Numbered from the stretch's first letter, positions 11,073 to 23,724 are shown. The stretch: 64,000 nucleotides of DNA from Mortierella sp. BCC40632 (GCA_011634665.1 WAEK01000016.1:810501-874500); one strand, 5' to 3'. Program-made: numbers and translations. The notes: generated by a model from the letters alone, not told the origin.

Positions 11073-13096
11073 CTAGAGGCGCCGGAGACTTCGTTTCTTG
11101 TTCACTTGTGCCTGTGTCTGGAGATTGATATGGACATGATGGTGATGAGGATGAGGATGATGCGCATGCATCCGTGAACTGCATGGATAACCATGTAATC
11201 CCGTTGCATGAAGTGGATGACCATGACCAATCATATTTTGCATCAGAACTGAGGAACTCGTGGAAGTTGGATAGGTATTTCCTCCGCTGCTCACTCCTGC
11301 CGCTACTGCTGCTGCCGCTGCTGCCGCTCCACTGGCTGCTTCGGTGCCACATTGGATATATCGGCTTGCGCCCGTGTTCGTGAACGCCGATGCTGGAGAG
11401 TTGGACAGAGTCGAACCTGTTGCGGTCGTCGAGTGTAAGGTCGAAGTGCAATGGTTCGTTGGAATAGAATCCAATGATGTCTCGTCCGAAAGCAACTTTC
11501 GCTTTCCTGGCGTAGTCGTCGTACCTCCTGTATCCTGTGGTCGCATAGGTTTTAGCTTGGTACCGTAAACAGCTCCCTTCATGTCTTGAGCTCCAAGTCT
11601 GGTCGTCGTTGACGTGGATTCCTCCAGGAGCACTGCTCCCTGGTTCGAATGCATCGCCTTGACTGGCCCCACAGTAGCAGAGGCCGTGGTTGAGGTTGTC
11701 GTTGGAGTACCTGACCCTGTCGACTTTTCCTTGTCACTTCCTTTTTCTTCCTTTTCTTTATTCTTTTCCTTGTCATTTTCTGGTGCCAGGGGGTCGAGTG
11801 TAGGTCGAGTCCTGTTTAGTCTGGGAAAGATGTCGGCCACATTGGACCGTGCATGGATACTGGTCATGAGTCGTGCATGCTTTGCATAGTCATCATATCG
11901 TTCCAAAAGCTGCCTTCCTGCCTCCTCGTTCAAGGCCGATTCAGGATTGGGTACGATCAAAAGACATTTGACGACCTATAGTTGTATGATTCCAGTCAGT
12001 CAGTCAGTTAGTCAAGTGAGATAAATATATATAAAAGGGAAAACTTGGATCAACCCCTTGTTGTTGATTCAGAAAAAGATCACGGCTGCGGTCTAAATTG
12101 AATAGAACAAAAAGTTCTCCGAGCCGATACTCTATAGAAGTATAGAGACCATAGCGCTGACTGCAATAACACTGGCAAAATTTGATTCCTTACGAGTAAG
12201 ATATGCTTCAAGCCGAGATCCTTTTGCCAATCCTTCTTGAGTGTACTGACACAGACTTCGCCCTGCTTGGACACATTTGGGTGAAAGATCTTGGTAACAA
12301 AGTAGCCTGTAGTCAACCGGATAAAAAAAATATATATCCAAAAACGATGATAACAGCAGCAAAAAGGAAAGGAAAGGAAAGGAAAGGAATCATTCCAAGA
12401 ACATGTTGGAGCTGTTAGTTTCTCTAAGATCCTTCTTTGTCTTTTTCACAAAGCACAAGCAGCGCAGAGGATGAAAAAATAGGAAACATTAAACATTCCT
12501 AGCTCAACCTTCAACTAATAGTAATAATAAAAGGGTTCAAGACCATGCACCTACACTTTGGTGGTGAATTGGGAAAGTCGGGGCCGAGCTGGATCCTTAC
12601 TTTGAAGCAACCACCTTCATAGGGCGTTCCATCTATTGGGATCAAGGGGAGAAGGAGGGAAGAAGAAGGAAAAAAAAAGAAAGAAAGAAAGAAAGAAAGG
12701 GCCAGAAGGTTATTCCAGTGAAGAGAAAGGAGAGGAGAGAAACGATTCACTTTACCTGTTCTCCAACCCCACCCCTTCCTTCCTTCCTTCCTTTCATACT
12801 TCTCGACTGATTCGATTCATGCTGCAATGAACCAGATCAGGGCTCCTCTTTTCATCCTCACCTCCTCAAGCTTCTCCTTTTTTTTAATTGTATGAATGAG
12901 TTTGGTCGCCCATGACCAAAAAAGAATGGAATTATTTCTTTCTTTCAGGAGTCTTACCAGGACCGAGGATCCATGCGTAAATGTCCGAGATGGAATCCTG
13001 ATGCTCAACAAGACGAATCCCCTCTGGAGGATCATTCTGGAGACCGTAGAGCTCACGCGTCACTTTTCGGAGTGCTGTCGGACTGATGGTATCCAT
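11073..13096 (-). CDS. UBE2S: Ubiquitin-conjugating enzyme E2 S (APC/C chain-elongating E2)
   Basis: UBE2S extends Lys11-linked ubiquitin chains on anaphase-promoting complex substrates. Exons on the minus strand: 13096-12958, 12632-12555, 12306-12194 and 11975-11073, giving 410 residues with phases consistent throughout. The UBC fold reads [44 protein letters not shown], then the HPN motif and active-site Cys in [20 protein letters not shown]. The UBE2S-specific [17 protein letters not shown] follows. The last residues are NKKRSLRRL, matching the animal C-terminal peptide (LRRL) that docks on APC/C; this is the decisive feature. Between the UBC domain and the tail lies a roughly 200-residue linker rich in Ser, Thr, Ala and His, so the protein is almost twice the human length (222). 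A Cys replaces the usual Gly after PPK at the exon 2-3 junction, using donor GTAGGT. Confidence 0.95.
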
Positions 13097-13614
13097 TTCG
13101 CTTGCCCGCTTGCTCTCTCCTTCTTTCTCTTTTTTTTTTTTCTTCCTTTTTGCTTTGTCGCCAAATCCTCTTTGGTCCAAGGAATCAAACAGTCGAATAA
13201 ATGCGAGAGAGCGTGAGAGCAAGTGGGCGAAAAAGAAAGAAAAGAGAGAGAAAAGAAAGAGAGAGTGTGTGTGTCGTAATCTCCGATGTATGAGGGTGAG
13301 GCGATTCGGGAGACCCTAATGAGTGAGGTGGATCCGAATGGCGAGAGGTCGATTGCATCGAGGCCACAGAGCAAGTTGAGGCAGCAGGGTGCGTCGTCCA
13401 GTCGTCGAATGGAGAGAAAGGAAGAAAATATAAAAAAAAGTGGTCAAGGCGGGACTAAAAAAGAATGTGAGGAGGAGGGGGGCTGCGGTGGCTGTGCCTG
13501 TGCACTCGCTCGAGTGACCTACTCAAAAGTGAAACGTCCTTTTTTTTTTCGGTTTTCGTTTTTTCTTTCTTCTTTCTTTTCTTTAGTAGTATCTCAACAA
13601 TTAGGTTACAAATC
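13097..13614. other. Intergenic region between ATG7 and UBE2S
   Basis: Both genes run leftwards. This 518-nt spacer carries the ATG7 3' end and the UBE2S promoter. It is G/A-rich on the plus strand with short poly-T/poly-A runs (13129-13141, 13541-13550). No coding exon is supported. Confidence 0.6.
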
Positions 13615-16527
13615 CTAGATCAGCTCGCCATCCTCATCCTCATCCCCATCCTCCTCCCAGTCCATGTCCAGGTCAAGGTTATCGCTTTCTTCCTTCATCT
13701 TGGTTAACCCAGCCACATCCTCGAGGTGCTTGGCATCTTGGAAGACCTTCAACAAAAACTCGAATCTTTCCCTGTCATAGGCCTCCAAGATTGGGTCTGA
13801 ACAAGCTGTACAGCAATCATAGGCCTGACCAGAGATCAACATGTTCTTGAACCGGGAGAGGAACCCACGGATCTGGTGTGGCAACAATCCAAGAGCAGAC
13901 CCCTGCCGGTTCAACATTTCATCCTCTGCAAGACTGTCGTTATCTGATCGCGCAGGAGGAGCTCTTACTCTAAGTAAAAGGTGCAGATAAAAGGTCAAAT
14001 CAAGTTCATTCATCATGTCGACTGCCTTTCAGCCTCTACTTCATGGAAACACTTTGCTTACCCTAGCGGATGATGCAAAAGAGACACCATCATCTCGACA
14101 GCAGAAGCACTGGCAATAGCTGACAATCCTGGTCTTGTCACTGTACACTGCTGGTCCAATGTTCTATCAGAGAGAGACTAGTAGTAGAGAGGGGGAGGGA
14201 CCCAATTAGTGAGAGAAAGTGGAGAGAGCAAGAAGCGAATTAAAACTACAAATGGAACACTCACGTCTGTGGGAGCCACGATATCGTTGCAAAAGTAACA
14301 GCCCAGAGGAACTGGCACTTCTGAGGTGTCTCTGTCTCGATCTTGGCCGATACCATGACGCATGACAACAAATGTATCGAATCCCAAGGCTGCATTGATT
14401 ACAATCTATACAAAGAGTAGCATGTTAAAAAAAAAGAGTCCTTTAAGCGTTGCTGACTGTGGTCTTGAATGGTCATCCATCACATTACCTTCTTCATCTT
14501 TGCTCCCAAAAGAGTTGGAAGCCAACGGCTTTCACGACTGTCCATAAGCAAAAAGATCACGTCATGTTGCTCAAACAACTCTTCCAACTTGGTCACATCC
14601 TTGAGAGTGGATTCATATGCTTGAGGGCTGACTGGATGTCCAGGCATTGGGATTGACATGGAATACCCCACAGCATTCTAAAGGAGCGTCATAATAAAAG
14701 AGCGCCATAGTCAATAAAAAAATAGAGGAGGCGATTTCCTGGCAATCATCGAACAGCATTGCCATCCACACAATCTGATAGATGACTTACCACTCCTGGA
14801 TAGATTTTCTTAAGATGCGCGGCTGCTGTCGTAGCTTTATCTTTCCCACCCTCGAGACAATCTTCAAACTCGAATAGAGGTTGCCGGACAGGGTTCGAGA
14901 ACGAAACCTTGGCGTTATCCAGAAAAGTAATGTTCCGGACACCCCATCCCAACAAGGCTCGTGCAACATAACAACCCAGGGTTCCAGCTCCCAGGAGCAA
15001 ACACCGTGTTGACTGAACCTTTTCAAGTTGCAAATCTGGCAACAGCCGCCAGCGCATCAGCTTCAAGTTCAGGTCTACAGCTGTGTCGGCCAAGCGTGTA
15101 GGGTCCATCAAAGGTGCCAAGTCTGCTAACCGTGGTCCAAGTTTACCCTGAGCGTTCTTTTCCCATCCAGAGGCCTTGGGACACTCTAGGAAATCATAGA
15201 GGAAACCACAAAGAAATAAACTGTTACTGAATTGTCACAAGTGCAGCAATAGCAGCCATCTGTAGAGCAATAATTCAGAGAAATGTTGATAATACCTGTG
15301 GAAACAACAAGATCAGGAATGCTGGCGGTCAAGATTTTGCTAGCACTGATATCGTTTTTACCGGGAACCTCACGGAAACAGAGAACACGGACATGACTTT
15401 TCCTCCAGTAGTGTTGGACGAGCGCTAATAAGTTTCTCAAAGGCCAGCCTGGATGGCTGTCCAAAGAAGATGGGTCTGCGAACCCAAGAATGATTGACTA
15501 ATGGGGAAGTAGAGGTAAAGAGTTATGAAACATTGGTTATGGATCGATACCTTATGACAAAAAGACTTTTCATCGGCCAGAAAAAAAAATCTGTTTCATT
15601 ACCGAAGAACCTTCCTCGTCCTTGGAAAGCTCGGAATAATCCTGTAGACGCGCTAATGCCAAACCGCTAGATGCCTCCTTAATAAGGAAGAATCCCGACT
15701 GGCTTGGACCCCAGGTCTGTCGGTACTCATCAAATCGTAGGCGAAAGTTCTCCATCTTGTCTGGAGACCAAACCGACCCTATATCCTGAATCTCATTCAT
15801 AGTCCAGGCCGGGTCTGACTGCAACGCTGGGAATGCAAACCAGTAGTAAAACTTGAACTTTTTAAGGTCTGCAAAGGCGATAAGAAGAAAGCGGTTGAGG
15901 AGCGTGGGATCATATGTGGCTCGTCCTGTTTTGACGTCGTCCCAAATCTATAGGGTTGAGGTAGTTTGATCGCCACTTGTGTCAATGGCAAAGTTGGAAT
16001 AATAACTCGGGCTATCCTGTGAACGCTGTGAGAACAAAGAGGTATCATACCTGCTCAACAACCGACTTGAAGAACGCCACCTTGTCAAAGGCTTTGAAAT
16101 CTTCGATAGTGTTTGTATTCTTTAGGACTCCAGGTGCAGGAAAGGTGTATGCAGGAATTCTGCAAAGTGGTTAAAAGAGGTAAAGGGTTAGGAAAGACAT
16201 GGACATGGACGGGAGCTTATTGCTTTGGCGTCACTTCCACCTCCGCCTCCTTTGCCCTGACTGACCAGCTCCACCAACTTGCCTGCTCGCGTGGTTCTCT
16301 TCGGGTTCCCCATCTTCAGGAAATGCGCTTGTTCCTAGGCAGAGTCGCGCTGGGAGAGAGACTGTCTTATCCTGGCCAGGAATCCGAGCTTGCTGACCAG
16401 TAGAGTAGTAGCCCAAGACGGCCCTGGCGGAATCGTCCAGTTTAAAGACATCCATTTTCCTTTGTGTCAGCAGCTGCCAGAATGGCGCCTCGACTGCCGA
16501 GGCCCAAGGATGGAATTGGAGAATCAT
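13615..16527 (-). CDS. ATG7: Autophagy E1-like enzyme Atg7
   Basis: Atg7 activates the ubiquitin-like proteins Atg8 and Atg12 and hands them to Atg3 and Atg10 for autophagosome formation. Nine exons on the minus strand: 16527 to about 16250 (donor uncertain), 16159-16051, 15947-15603, 15497-15296, 15185-14791, 14677-14489, 14405-14265, 14177-14062 and 13969-13615, about 700 residues as in other Atg7s. The N-terminal half shows [36 protein letters not shown] and [12 protein letters not shown]. The adenylation domain shows the ATP loop [46 protein letters not shown] and [11 protein letters not shown]. The catalytic Cys lies in [11 protein letters not shown]. The acidic C-terminus ends GELI. Exon 1 stays open past the conserved SAFPEDG, but a one-base shift in the run of four C at 16308-16311 gives a more natural continuation ([14 protein letters not shown]). 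Confidence 0.97.
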
Positions 16528-17309
16528 GATAGAGGAAATGAGCCGCTTAATGTTCTTGGAAGAAACCGGCTCGTATGGACAAGTGGACTTTGCACTGGAA
16601 GGAACTGCGATGCTGCGGCAATGGTAACCAATGGGTGGGAGGAAGAGAGAGGCAAAGGAACTGAAAGCGCGTTGGTCGACTCTTTAGGTGGGCAGTGCGA
16701 GCTCGAGTTCTGCTCCAAGAAGTCACGAGCCGACGCGTTGGATTGTCACCTGACCAATTTTTGCTTCAAAGATCCGATCACCCCCCTCTTCACCTCTCCC
16801 ATTGACCACCTCTGCGCGAGCACACCCCTCTTCTGATTCCCCCCTTTATTCCTCCTTCTTCCATCAGCCTCCCGCACAACCCACTTCTGCATCACAGAGG
16901 GAGAAAAAAGAAAAAAGAACCTTATCCACCTTTGCACACCTTGCGCACTTTGCACCTCTCGCTGTTTTTTTCACTACCTTGTCTTGCCAAACCATCATCT
17001 CTTCTCTTTGTCTGTGAGCTCCCTTTGGGCCTATTAATCGCTTCACATTCCACCCAAGGCAACACACGAGATCTCAATCCGCTCAACTGGATGCCTTCCT
17101 TTTGAAGGGTACATGGCAGATCTTTTTTTATTATTATTTTACTTTCTCTCTCTCTCATTTGCACCCTGGAATCATTGGATAGATCATGTCCTCCTATGCT
17201 GTTTAATTACTTAGTGCATCACAATCTATGCCTTTCTTCAACAACAAACGATTCATCAAAACTAACATGGACTGGCTGTTTTGGGGATTCGGATGAATAG
17301 ATACATGCA
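16528..17309. other. Divergent promoter region of ATG7 and the oxygenase-like gene
   Basis: This 782-nt bidirectional spacer is pyrimidine-rich at 16780-16920. The short frames across it show no family resemblance and their codon use is unlike the neighbours. No TATA box or defined operator was recognised. Confidence 0.5.
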
Positions 17310-19925
17310 ATGAGGCCAAAGTCTAGAAATCTACGCAAAGGATCCAAGGAATCCACCCACAAAAACGATCGACATATCGATCCACATCCCAATCTGCCAC
17401 CCAAGGAAACACAACATCTGGGACAAGCTATTTTGGAAGAATCAACTCAAAAGACCCACCTGAGCTCACCATCCATGCCCAAGGGCCATCATCCCATCAA
17501 TGGTGTCCCCTTTAGTCCATCACAGGAAGTCACTCAGGAAAAACTCTCCCATGGATCCCCTCCTCAGCTGCAACAGCCTTTTATCAACTCCTCACAAGGC
17601 CGAAAACCTGTGCCAATGACATCTATGGAGACCGAGTTTATCGAAGCAATGTATGCAGATGAGACCCATTCCCCCGACAAGGACTCGTACGCCTCTCCTC
17701 AACATCTAGACGATGCGCAACCCAACTCTTCAGATTCAGAAGACTATGGTGCAGAAAGCTTTGAAGACCATGGCGACGACGCGGATGGGGGCGACTTTGA
17801 TGATTTGGATGCGTATGAACACAATGACTTTATGTCCTCGCAAGAGGCTAGTCTGTTCAAGCTACGACGGGACCATGTCGAATTTGAAGAGAATCTACGA
17901 TTGCTGCAACAACAACTTCAAAATCAGGGCTCGATGCTCCCACTCTTTTCGAGCGAGAATGTATCAGAATATGAAAATATGGCTCACTGCGATGTCTACT
18001 CGGACACAGTCGATCAACCAGCAAGTCCAGTGGACGGCTCCAATGGTTCACTTGAGATCCAATCGGATCCCAAACTGGGGGATTCACAAACTCACCCGAC
18101 TCGATCAACAAAGATTAAACAAGGCCAGTGTGAACTGTGTAACGATCCGGAATCAATCCTCTGTCTCTGCAAATATGGTCAGTTCTGGCGACCTCGGATT
18201 GTCGAAGCACTCTCAACAGCAGCAGCAGCGATTGCTCTCTTTCACCAGCGGTTTCTGCTTGCCAGTCATGACTCTGGCTATGTACCCCTTACAGAAACAT
18301 ATACGCCTTACCAAGAATTTCTCCCTTTGCGACATCGACCGATCCAACCGCTCTATTCCGATACAGAACAGTACTCAGGAACACATTTAGAAGGACAAGA
18401 GTATTTATCGAGGTACCGCTTCAGCCAACCATCCTAGTCCATCTCTCTTTTCTTTTTGTCTTTCTCCTTCCCCTTATATCCCTCTCTCTTGGCCTTGATT
18501 TGCTTTATTGATATATTTATCCCATTTACACACAGGCCTGTATTCGGAGCTGCCTTGATTGCACGACATTTTGCCAGCACAAGGGGCACCACTCCCCGCA
18601 ATACCGTAAATCCTTCCAACCTGGTAGAAGGTGCACATCCTAGATACCCACTTCCTCTGGACTCGCCTTACAAATTTCGACGCTGGACAAGTGAATTTCT
18701 TGAACCTGTCGGAGAATTTCAGGAATTTCAGTCAGCCGAGGGCAATTCACGGCAGGTCCTACTACATGTTTGGCCGCCTTCGAACCTAGACACACCCCTG
18801 TTACAAAAGCTAGAAGCCTGCTGTCGCGACTTTCAGGAGAACGATATCGTACGTGGACACAGTGGAGATGGATTCCTTAACGGGTGGCGACCCTCATGGA
18901 AGGAGCCTCATCAAACAGGAGTGTTACGGTTTGGACATTGGAGAGTAAGAGCGCCTCCTGACCAGGGTACAGATTTATTTGTAAGTTGTTAGTCAGAAGG
19001 TCTTCTGTTCCTTGACCCTGCCTACTGCATTGTTGTTGATTTTGCTATTGTAGCTGGGGGAATACACGAATACAAGAGTCGAATATGTTCTCTTGCAGTC
19101 AAATTATTAGTAGGAGAGACTTCTCTAACTCTTTTTGGCTATTTCCTTGTCCATGTTGCTCTCCCCCCCCCCCTTATCACATAGGCGCCATTTCAGACCC
19201 CACTAACACTTGCAGCAGGTGGAGGATCAATATTGGGGTCTATGGTCAACCTGAGTCAGGGTCATCACCACTCTCCACCACCTACAAAAGAAGGTAATGG
19301 ACATCACCATCGGCAGCATGGCTCAAGGAATCATCATGGCCCTCATTGTATGCATCACCATCCAGATCCATCCTACGGCCGCGATCAAGGCGTTCATCGA
19401 GATTCTAAATCAACACCAGTGGATGAGCAGCACCATCACCATCATCACCATCACCGGTCCCACCATGATGACCACGCGATAGATACCCATCTGGACTCTT
19501 CAACACAAGGTCGGCTTTTGCGACTAGTGCGGGCGATCCAAATGGTAGAAAAGGGTATTATTGCAAGACATCTGAAATACCTCTTCCCAACACTGTATGA
19601 AAAGTACCATGGACTACAATTTGGAACCCCTCGATTATTTGATGCTGTGGCGACGGTTGCTCTGGCCATGGATGTATCTCCAAGACTTCATCATGACAAG
19701 GCGCATACGAAACACGGGTTCTGTTGGATTGTTGCATGTGGAGATTTTGTGGGGGGGGACCTGTGTATCCCAGAGTTGGGGAAACGAGTGGTGATGCGAC
19801 CTGGTACGGTAGTTGCGATCCGGTCGACGGTGGTGGCCTACTATATTGAACGATATGCCAAGAATACGAGCATGTATACCATGTATGCCTATACAGCTGA
19901 TAACTGTTGGCCTCCACCAGAGTAA
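17310..19925 (+). CDS. Large protein with a TET/JBP-like 2-oxoglutarate/Fe(II) oxygenase-type domain
   Basis: Exons 17310-18412, 18536-18980, 19054-19086 and 19185-19925 join in phase to give 773 residues. The donor of the 33-nt exon 3 (GTTCTC) is weak. The N-terminal third is disordered with an acidic patch (17730-17820). A cysteine cluster, CELCNDPESILCLC, follows near 18130. A His-rich tract lies near 19420-19460. The C-terminal domain reads LHHDKAHTKHGFCWIV, FVGGDLCIPELGKRV and RPGTVVAIRS. This matches the double-stranded beta-helix pattern HxD...GG.L..P.LG....PG.V...RS of fungal 2OG oxygenases of the TET/JBP type. The distal iron ligand, normally His soon after RS, appears to be Tyr (VVAYYIERY), so catalytic activity is doubtful. 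If active, it might oxidise nucleic-acid bases or protein. The fold assignment is pattern-based and function is unproven. It is divergent from ATG7. Confidence 0.72.
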
Positions 19926-19946
19926 TTAGTTACTGCGCTGTCATCA

Positions 19947-20039
<93 letters not shown>

Positions 20040-20775
20040 TATCTTGGCCGGGCAGTATTTTTAGACCAGAAAGCAATTGCTAGATGCAATAAATGAATGC
20101 ATGCTATGGTCATAGTCATACACACACACACACACACAAATACGCAACTCACACGCATACAAACAACACAACAAAAGACATATCTCTCGGTCCTTTCCGG
20201 TCATTTTTTTTTTTTTTTTGGATGTGTTGGAGCAAAAGGGCCATGGAGCACTGGTGCAGCTGTAGACAGTTGTAGGTCATGGGTACAGAACAGGGGAGAG
20301 AGAAAGAGAGCGTTGGCAGAACGAGATTGTATATTGGCTCCTCTTTCCCTCTCTCCTTCTCTCATCATCAGATAAAACAACAAAACATCGGCTGCAGCAT
20401 GCACGAATGAATGCCGCGTAGTACAGGACTCTGGCGAGTGCAGAAAAAAAAAAAAAAAAAAAACAGGGCCTCTGTGGAAGAGATGGAGCGATGAGCCAGC
20501 CTGCTCACTTTTTTTTTTTTTTTTTTTCACCTACTCACTACCTCAATACCTCAACCCTTCTTTTTTTTTTTTTTCTTTTTTTCATCAGTATGCAGTGGTC
20601 GAGAGGTGAGAGGCGGAGAAGAAGAGAAGTGTTCATTTCTGATGGTTCCTGAACTCTGTTAGCCAGAGCTCATCTGTTCCTGGATCGAATCAAAACAGCG
20701 CTTAGAGTGTGGACTGCGTTTGTGTGAAGTGAATGGATGGAAACACCCGGGGCACGTTGCTTTTTTTTTTTTTTT

Positions 20776-20836
<61 letters not shown>

Positions 20837-22908
20837 CACTCTTACTTGGCTGAGAGAAAGAGGGATTAGAAAAGGCAAAAGGCAGCCTGTTCAAAGTTAC
20901 TGAGAGCACCCTGTTCATGATCCATGGATGAGCCCGTCCTCACACCCTCTCTGGATGGGCTGAAAGAAAAAAGAGATGAACGAGAAGGAAGAGAAGAGGG
21001 GAGGGGAGGAGGGGAAGACAGAGACCTTCTCCTCTCGACCATGAACCTTGCGTGCAGGATGCGTGTGTACGTCCGACGTGGTATCATTGGACCTGACAGT
21101 CAGTTAAAGCTATCGTAATGACCACTCGTGCCCAATGTCCTGGATGTTATCTGTCCAACGGAAACAGCTTCCCAGTCCTTGTTGCAGTTCGGTGTTAGCT
21201 TGCTCTTTTTGTCCGCCCCATGTCATTAAGTTGAGAGCGGATGCGTGAGAGGATCAAGAGGTGAGCGAGAGGGATAGAAGAAAAGAAAGTTACAGCCTTT
21301 GGAGAGAAGAGATGAACAGCTCCTTCCTCACCCCCTCTTCTGCTTGTGCATGTCTTTGTGCGTATGTTTGTGCGTGTGATTAGAAAGATGTGTGTTGTGT
21401 GTGCGTGCGTAGTGAGTACCTGAACAATCCCAAAGGGGAGATGATATTTGGACTAGGCTGGACTAGGACTGGGTCATTCAAGCCAGGTCATATTGGATAC
21501 CTTTTCTCAGGTACTGGTTCAGGTACAGCTCCAGAAGCTCTCTTTGTCTCTCTGTCTCTCTCCCTTCTCTCTCCCTTCTCTTCCCTCTCTTCCCTCTTTC
21601 TCTTTCTCTTTCTCTCAATTATCTATTTCTCCCCCTTCACACCCTTGATTTAGAGTTTTAATCCTGCGTTCATTTCCCAGTCTTTTGCTTGTTCAGTCCG
21701 CCAGTCATAGGGCAAAGGCGGGAACTGCCGTTTTCCACGCTCTTTCTCTCGTACTCTCTCTTGCAGTCGTGCGTCATAAGGAGAAGAGGAATACATATAT
21801 TTTAAAAAAGAAAAAAGAAGTCTGCCTTGGACAACAGGAGTGAGCATGTCTGGACTCGTTTGGTTGAGCCGGCGCAAGTCCAGTTTTTTTTTATTATTAT
21901 TTTTTTTTTCGCGCGGAAGTGCTAGAGATGTACTCTGGCCGCCGGTGGTCATTGGTCGCAGAGCGTACCAACAACCAAGGGCCATGGCCATGGCGCTGGA
22001 CTCTTTTCTCTCTCTTTTCTATATCCTTTTTTTTTTTTTTTTTGCTCCGCCCTGACTTGGGGGAGAGACACATCCCCGTGGGTCGCAAACGAGAGGCATG
22101 GCAAGAAATAGTCAAGGAGTGAGAAAAGAGGAGTACCAATGCGACCAATTGGATCCAAGGCCTCGTTTTTTCACAACCAAAGGGTTGGTCATAGTCCCAT
22201 TGCTGCTCTCTTCTTCCTTCTCTTCTTTTTCTTCATTTCTTTCCTGTGAGACACGGTGCAGCGATAACAAAGTGCGCCTAGGCAGGGCGGTCGGGCGGTT
22301 AGGGCGCATGTAATATCGCATGCGGCAGAGGCTTTTGTGTGTGAGAGTAAACTGTGCTTTTTGGTGGAGAAGGCACAGTTTGGTGCGCGATCTTTTTTGG
22401 AGATGCAGGCCAAGTAATTGTCAGAGGGCCCATTGTTGCATTCGAGCACGTTGTCCTCTCTCTTGTGCAACAACGAGGCGCCTCCATCCCACTCCCGGCG
22501 AGACGAGACGATTGGCAACTAAGGCTGCAGCATTTGCAACATCGCACAGCAGCAGCAGCAGGAGCAGCAGCAGCGGAGAAACCCTGAAGGCCGACGGGTC
22601 GGCAGCCCAAAGGAGGTTTGGGGACCCTGCTGACAAGTAAGGCGCCCCGGTACAACCTCTTGGCGTAGGATGGGGGCAGCAATGGATACCAAAGGCGCAG
22701 ACGATGGGCCATCGAGAGACCCACGGGCACCCCAGGCTAAGGGTTGCGGGCAGAGGGCTCTCTAGTCGTGCAGTCTATTTTTCCTCTGCGCTTGTCGCCG
22801 CTCTCATCGCGCTCTCTCTCTCTTTTTTTCTCTTTCTCTTTTTCTCATTCTCTCATTCTCTCTGTGGGCCTCCTGTCCTGCTCTTTCTCATTCCCTCTCC
22901 GGCTCTCT

Positions 22909-22952
<44 letters not shown>

Positions 22953-23181
22953 TCTCTCTTTCTCTTTCTCTTTCTCTCTCGCTCTCTCTCTCTCGCTCTC
23001 TCTCTTGCTCTTACTCCATCTTTTTTAAATCTCTTATTTTCGTAAATAATAATAATATCTATAATAATAATAATAATCTTTCTATCTTAATATATATAAT
23101 AATTTTTAATATAATATCTCCTCCTCCTCCCCCCATCTCATCATTTTAAATAAATAATCCTTTCCTGCCCTGTTTTTTTCA

Positions 23182-23215
<34 letters not shown>

Positions 23216-23724
23216 TTGCATAAATTTTCCCATCGGACGTAAATCATCGGCGCAAATCGCAAATGATCTTTTCTCCCCTCTCCCTCTCCCTCTCTCTCTC
23301 CTCTGTAAATCCGCCTGCACCCTGGCTTTCACGAACCCTACTCGTTCCGCGCATCCGATCATCCTACCCACCCGCCCTTTCATCCAACTCATTGATACCC
23401 CACTTTCCCGCCTGTAGCCCTGACTGAATCTCTTCTCCACTCCCATCGTTCAGGCTTCTAAACTTTTTATTCTTCATCTCAGATTCACATCCTTTCCAGC
23501 CATCTCGTTTCACTCGCCAACCTTCTTTCTTTTTTATTTTTTTTATCTGCTCGACTGCAGCTCTCTGTTTTGCACCCCCGCACTCCACCCCTCGACGTGG
23601 CCCCGCGCGAAACCCACCTCGTCTCGCTCCCCGCCAAATCGCCTTCTCCGATCCTCTCTCTCAAAACCTTGTCACGCCCTACATAGACCGTGTGTGTGTT
23701 TTTTTACTTTACCAGAGTTCATCC
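19926..23724. other. 3.8-kb simple-sequence desert
   Basis: Apart from the poly-T at 19952-20038 (separate entry), the stretch contains an AC run (20119-20137), A19 and T17 runs near 20443-20527, a (CT)n run with CTAT interruptions at 20782-20836, a large (CT)n/CTTT block at 22800-23015, AT-rich TAATAA repeats (23044-23115) and (ATC)n at 23182-23214. Frames of up to 143 codons exist (for example 22299-22730 minus), but they are Ala/Pro/Cys-biased and resemble nothing. The last 500 nt are probably the promoter and leader of the methyltransferase gene. Confidence 0.6.
19952..20038 (+). repeat. 87-nt uninterrupted poly-T
   Basis: This is the longest homopolymer in the window. It starts 27 nt past the stop of the oxygenase-like gene, so it would be poly-U in that gene's 3' UTR, or oligo-A on the minus strand. 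It could be a retroposition poly-A scar, a slippage-expanded tract or an assembly artefact. The flanks show no clear target-site duplication. Confidence 0.95.

Noticed and set aside
7521..16527. A ubiquitin-pathway gene cluster (SPX-RING, UBE2S, ATG7) as a functional unit
   Set aside because: The three are housekeeping genes with different partners and separate promoters, and are not known to be linked in other eukaryotes; proximity alone is weak evidence.
19926..20050. LTR or non-LTR retrotransposon next to the 87-nt poly-T
   Set aside because: No reverse transcriptase, integrase or endonuclease motif, no terminal repeat and no target-site duplication was seen in the flanks.
22299..22730. 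143-codon minus-strand frame in the repeat desert
   Set aside because: Ala/Pro/Cys/Arg bias, no motif, overlapping frames on the other strand equally open; GC-rich local composition explains lack of stops.
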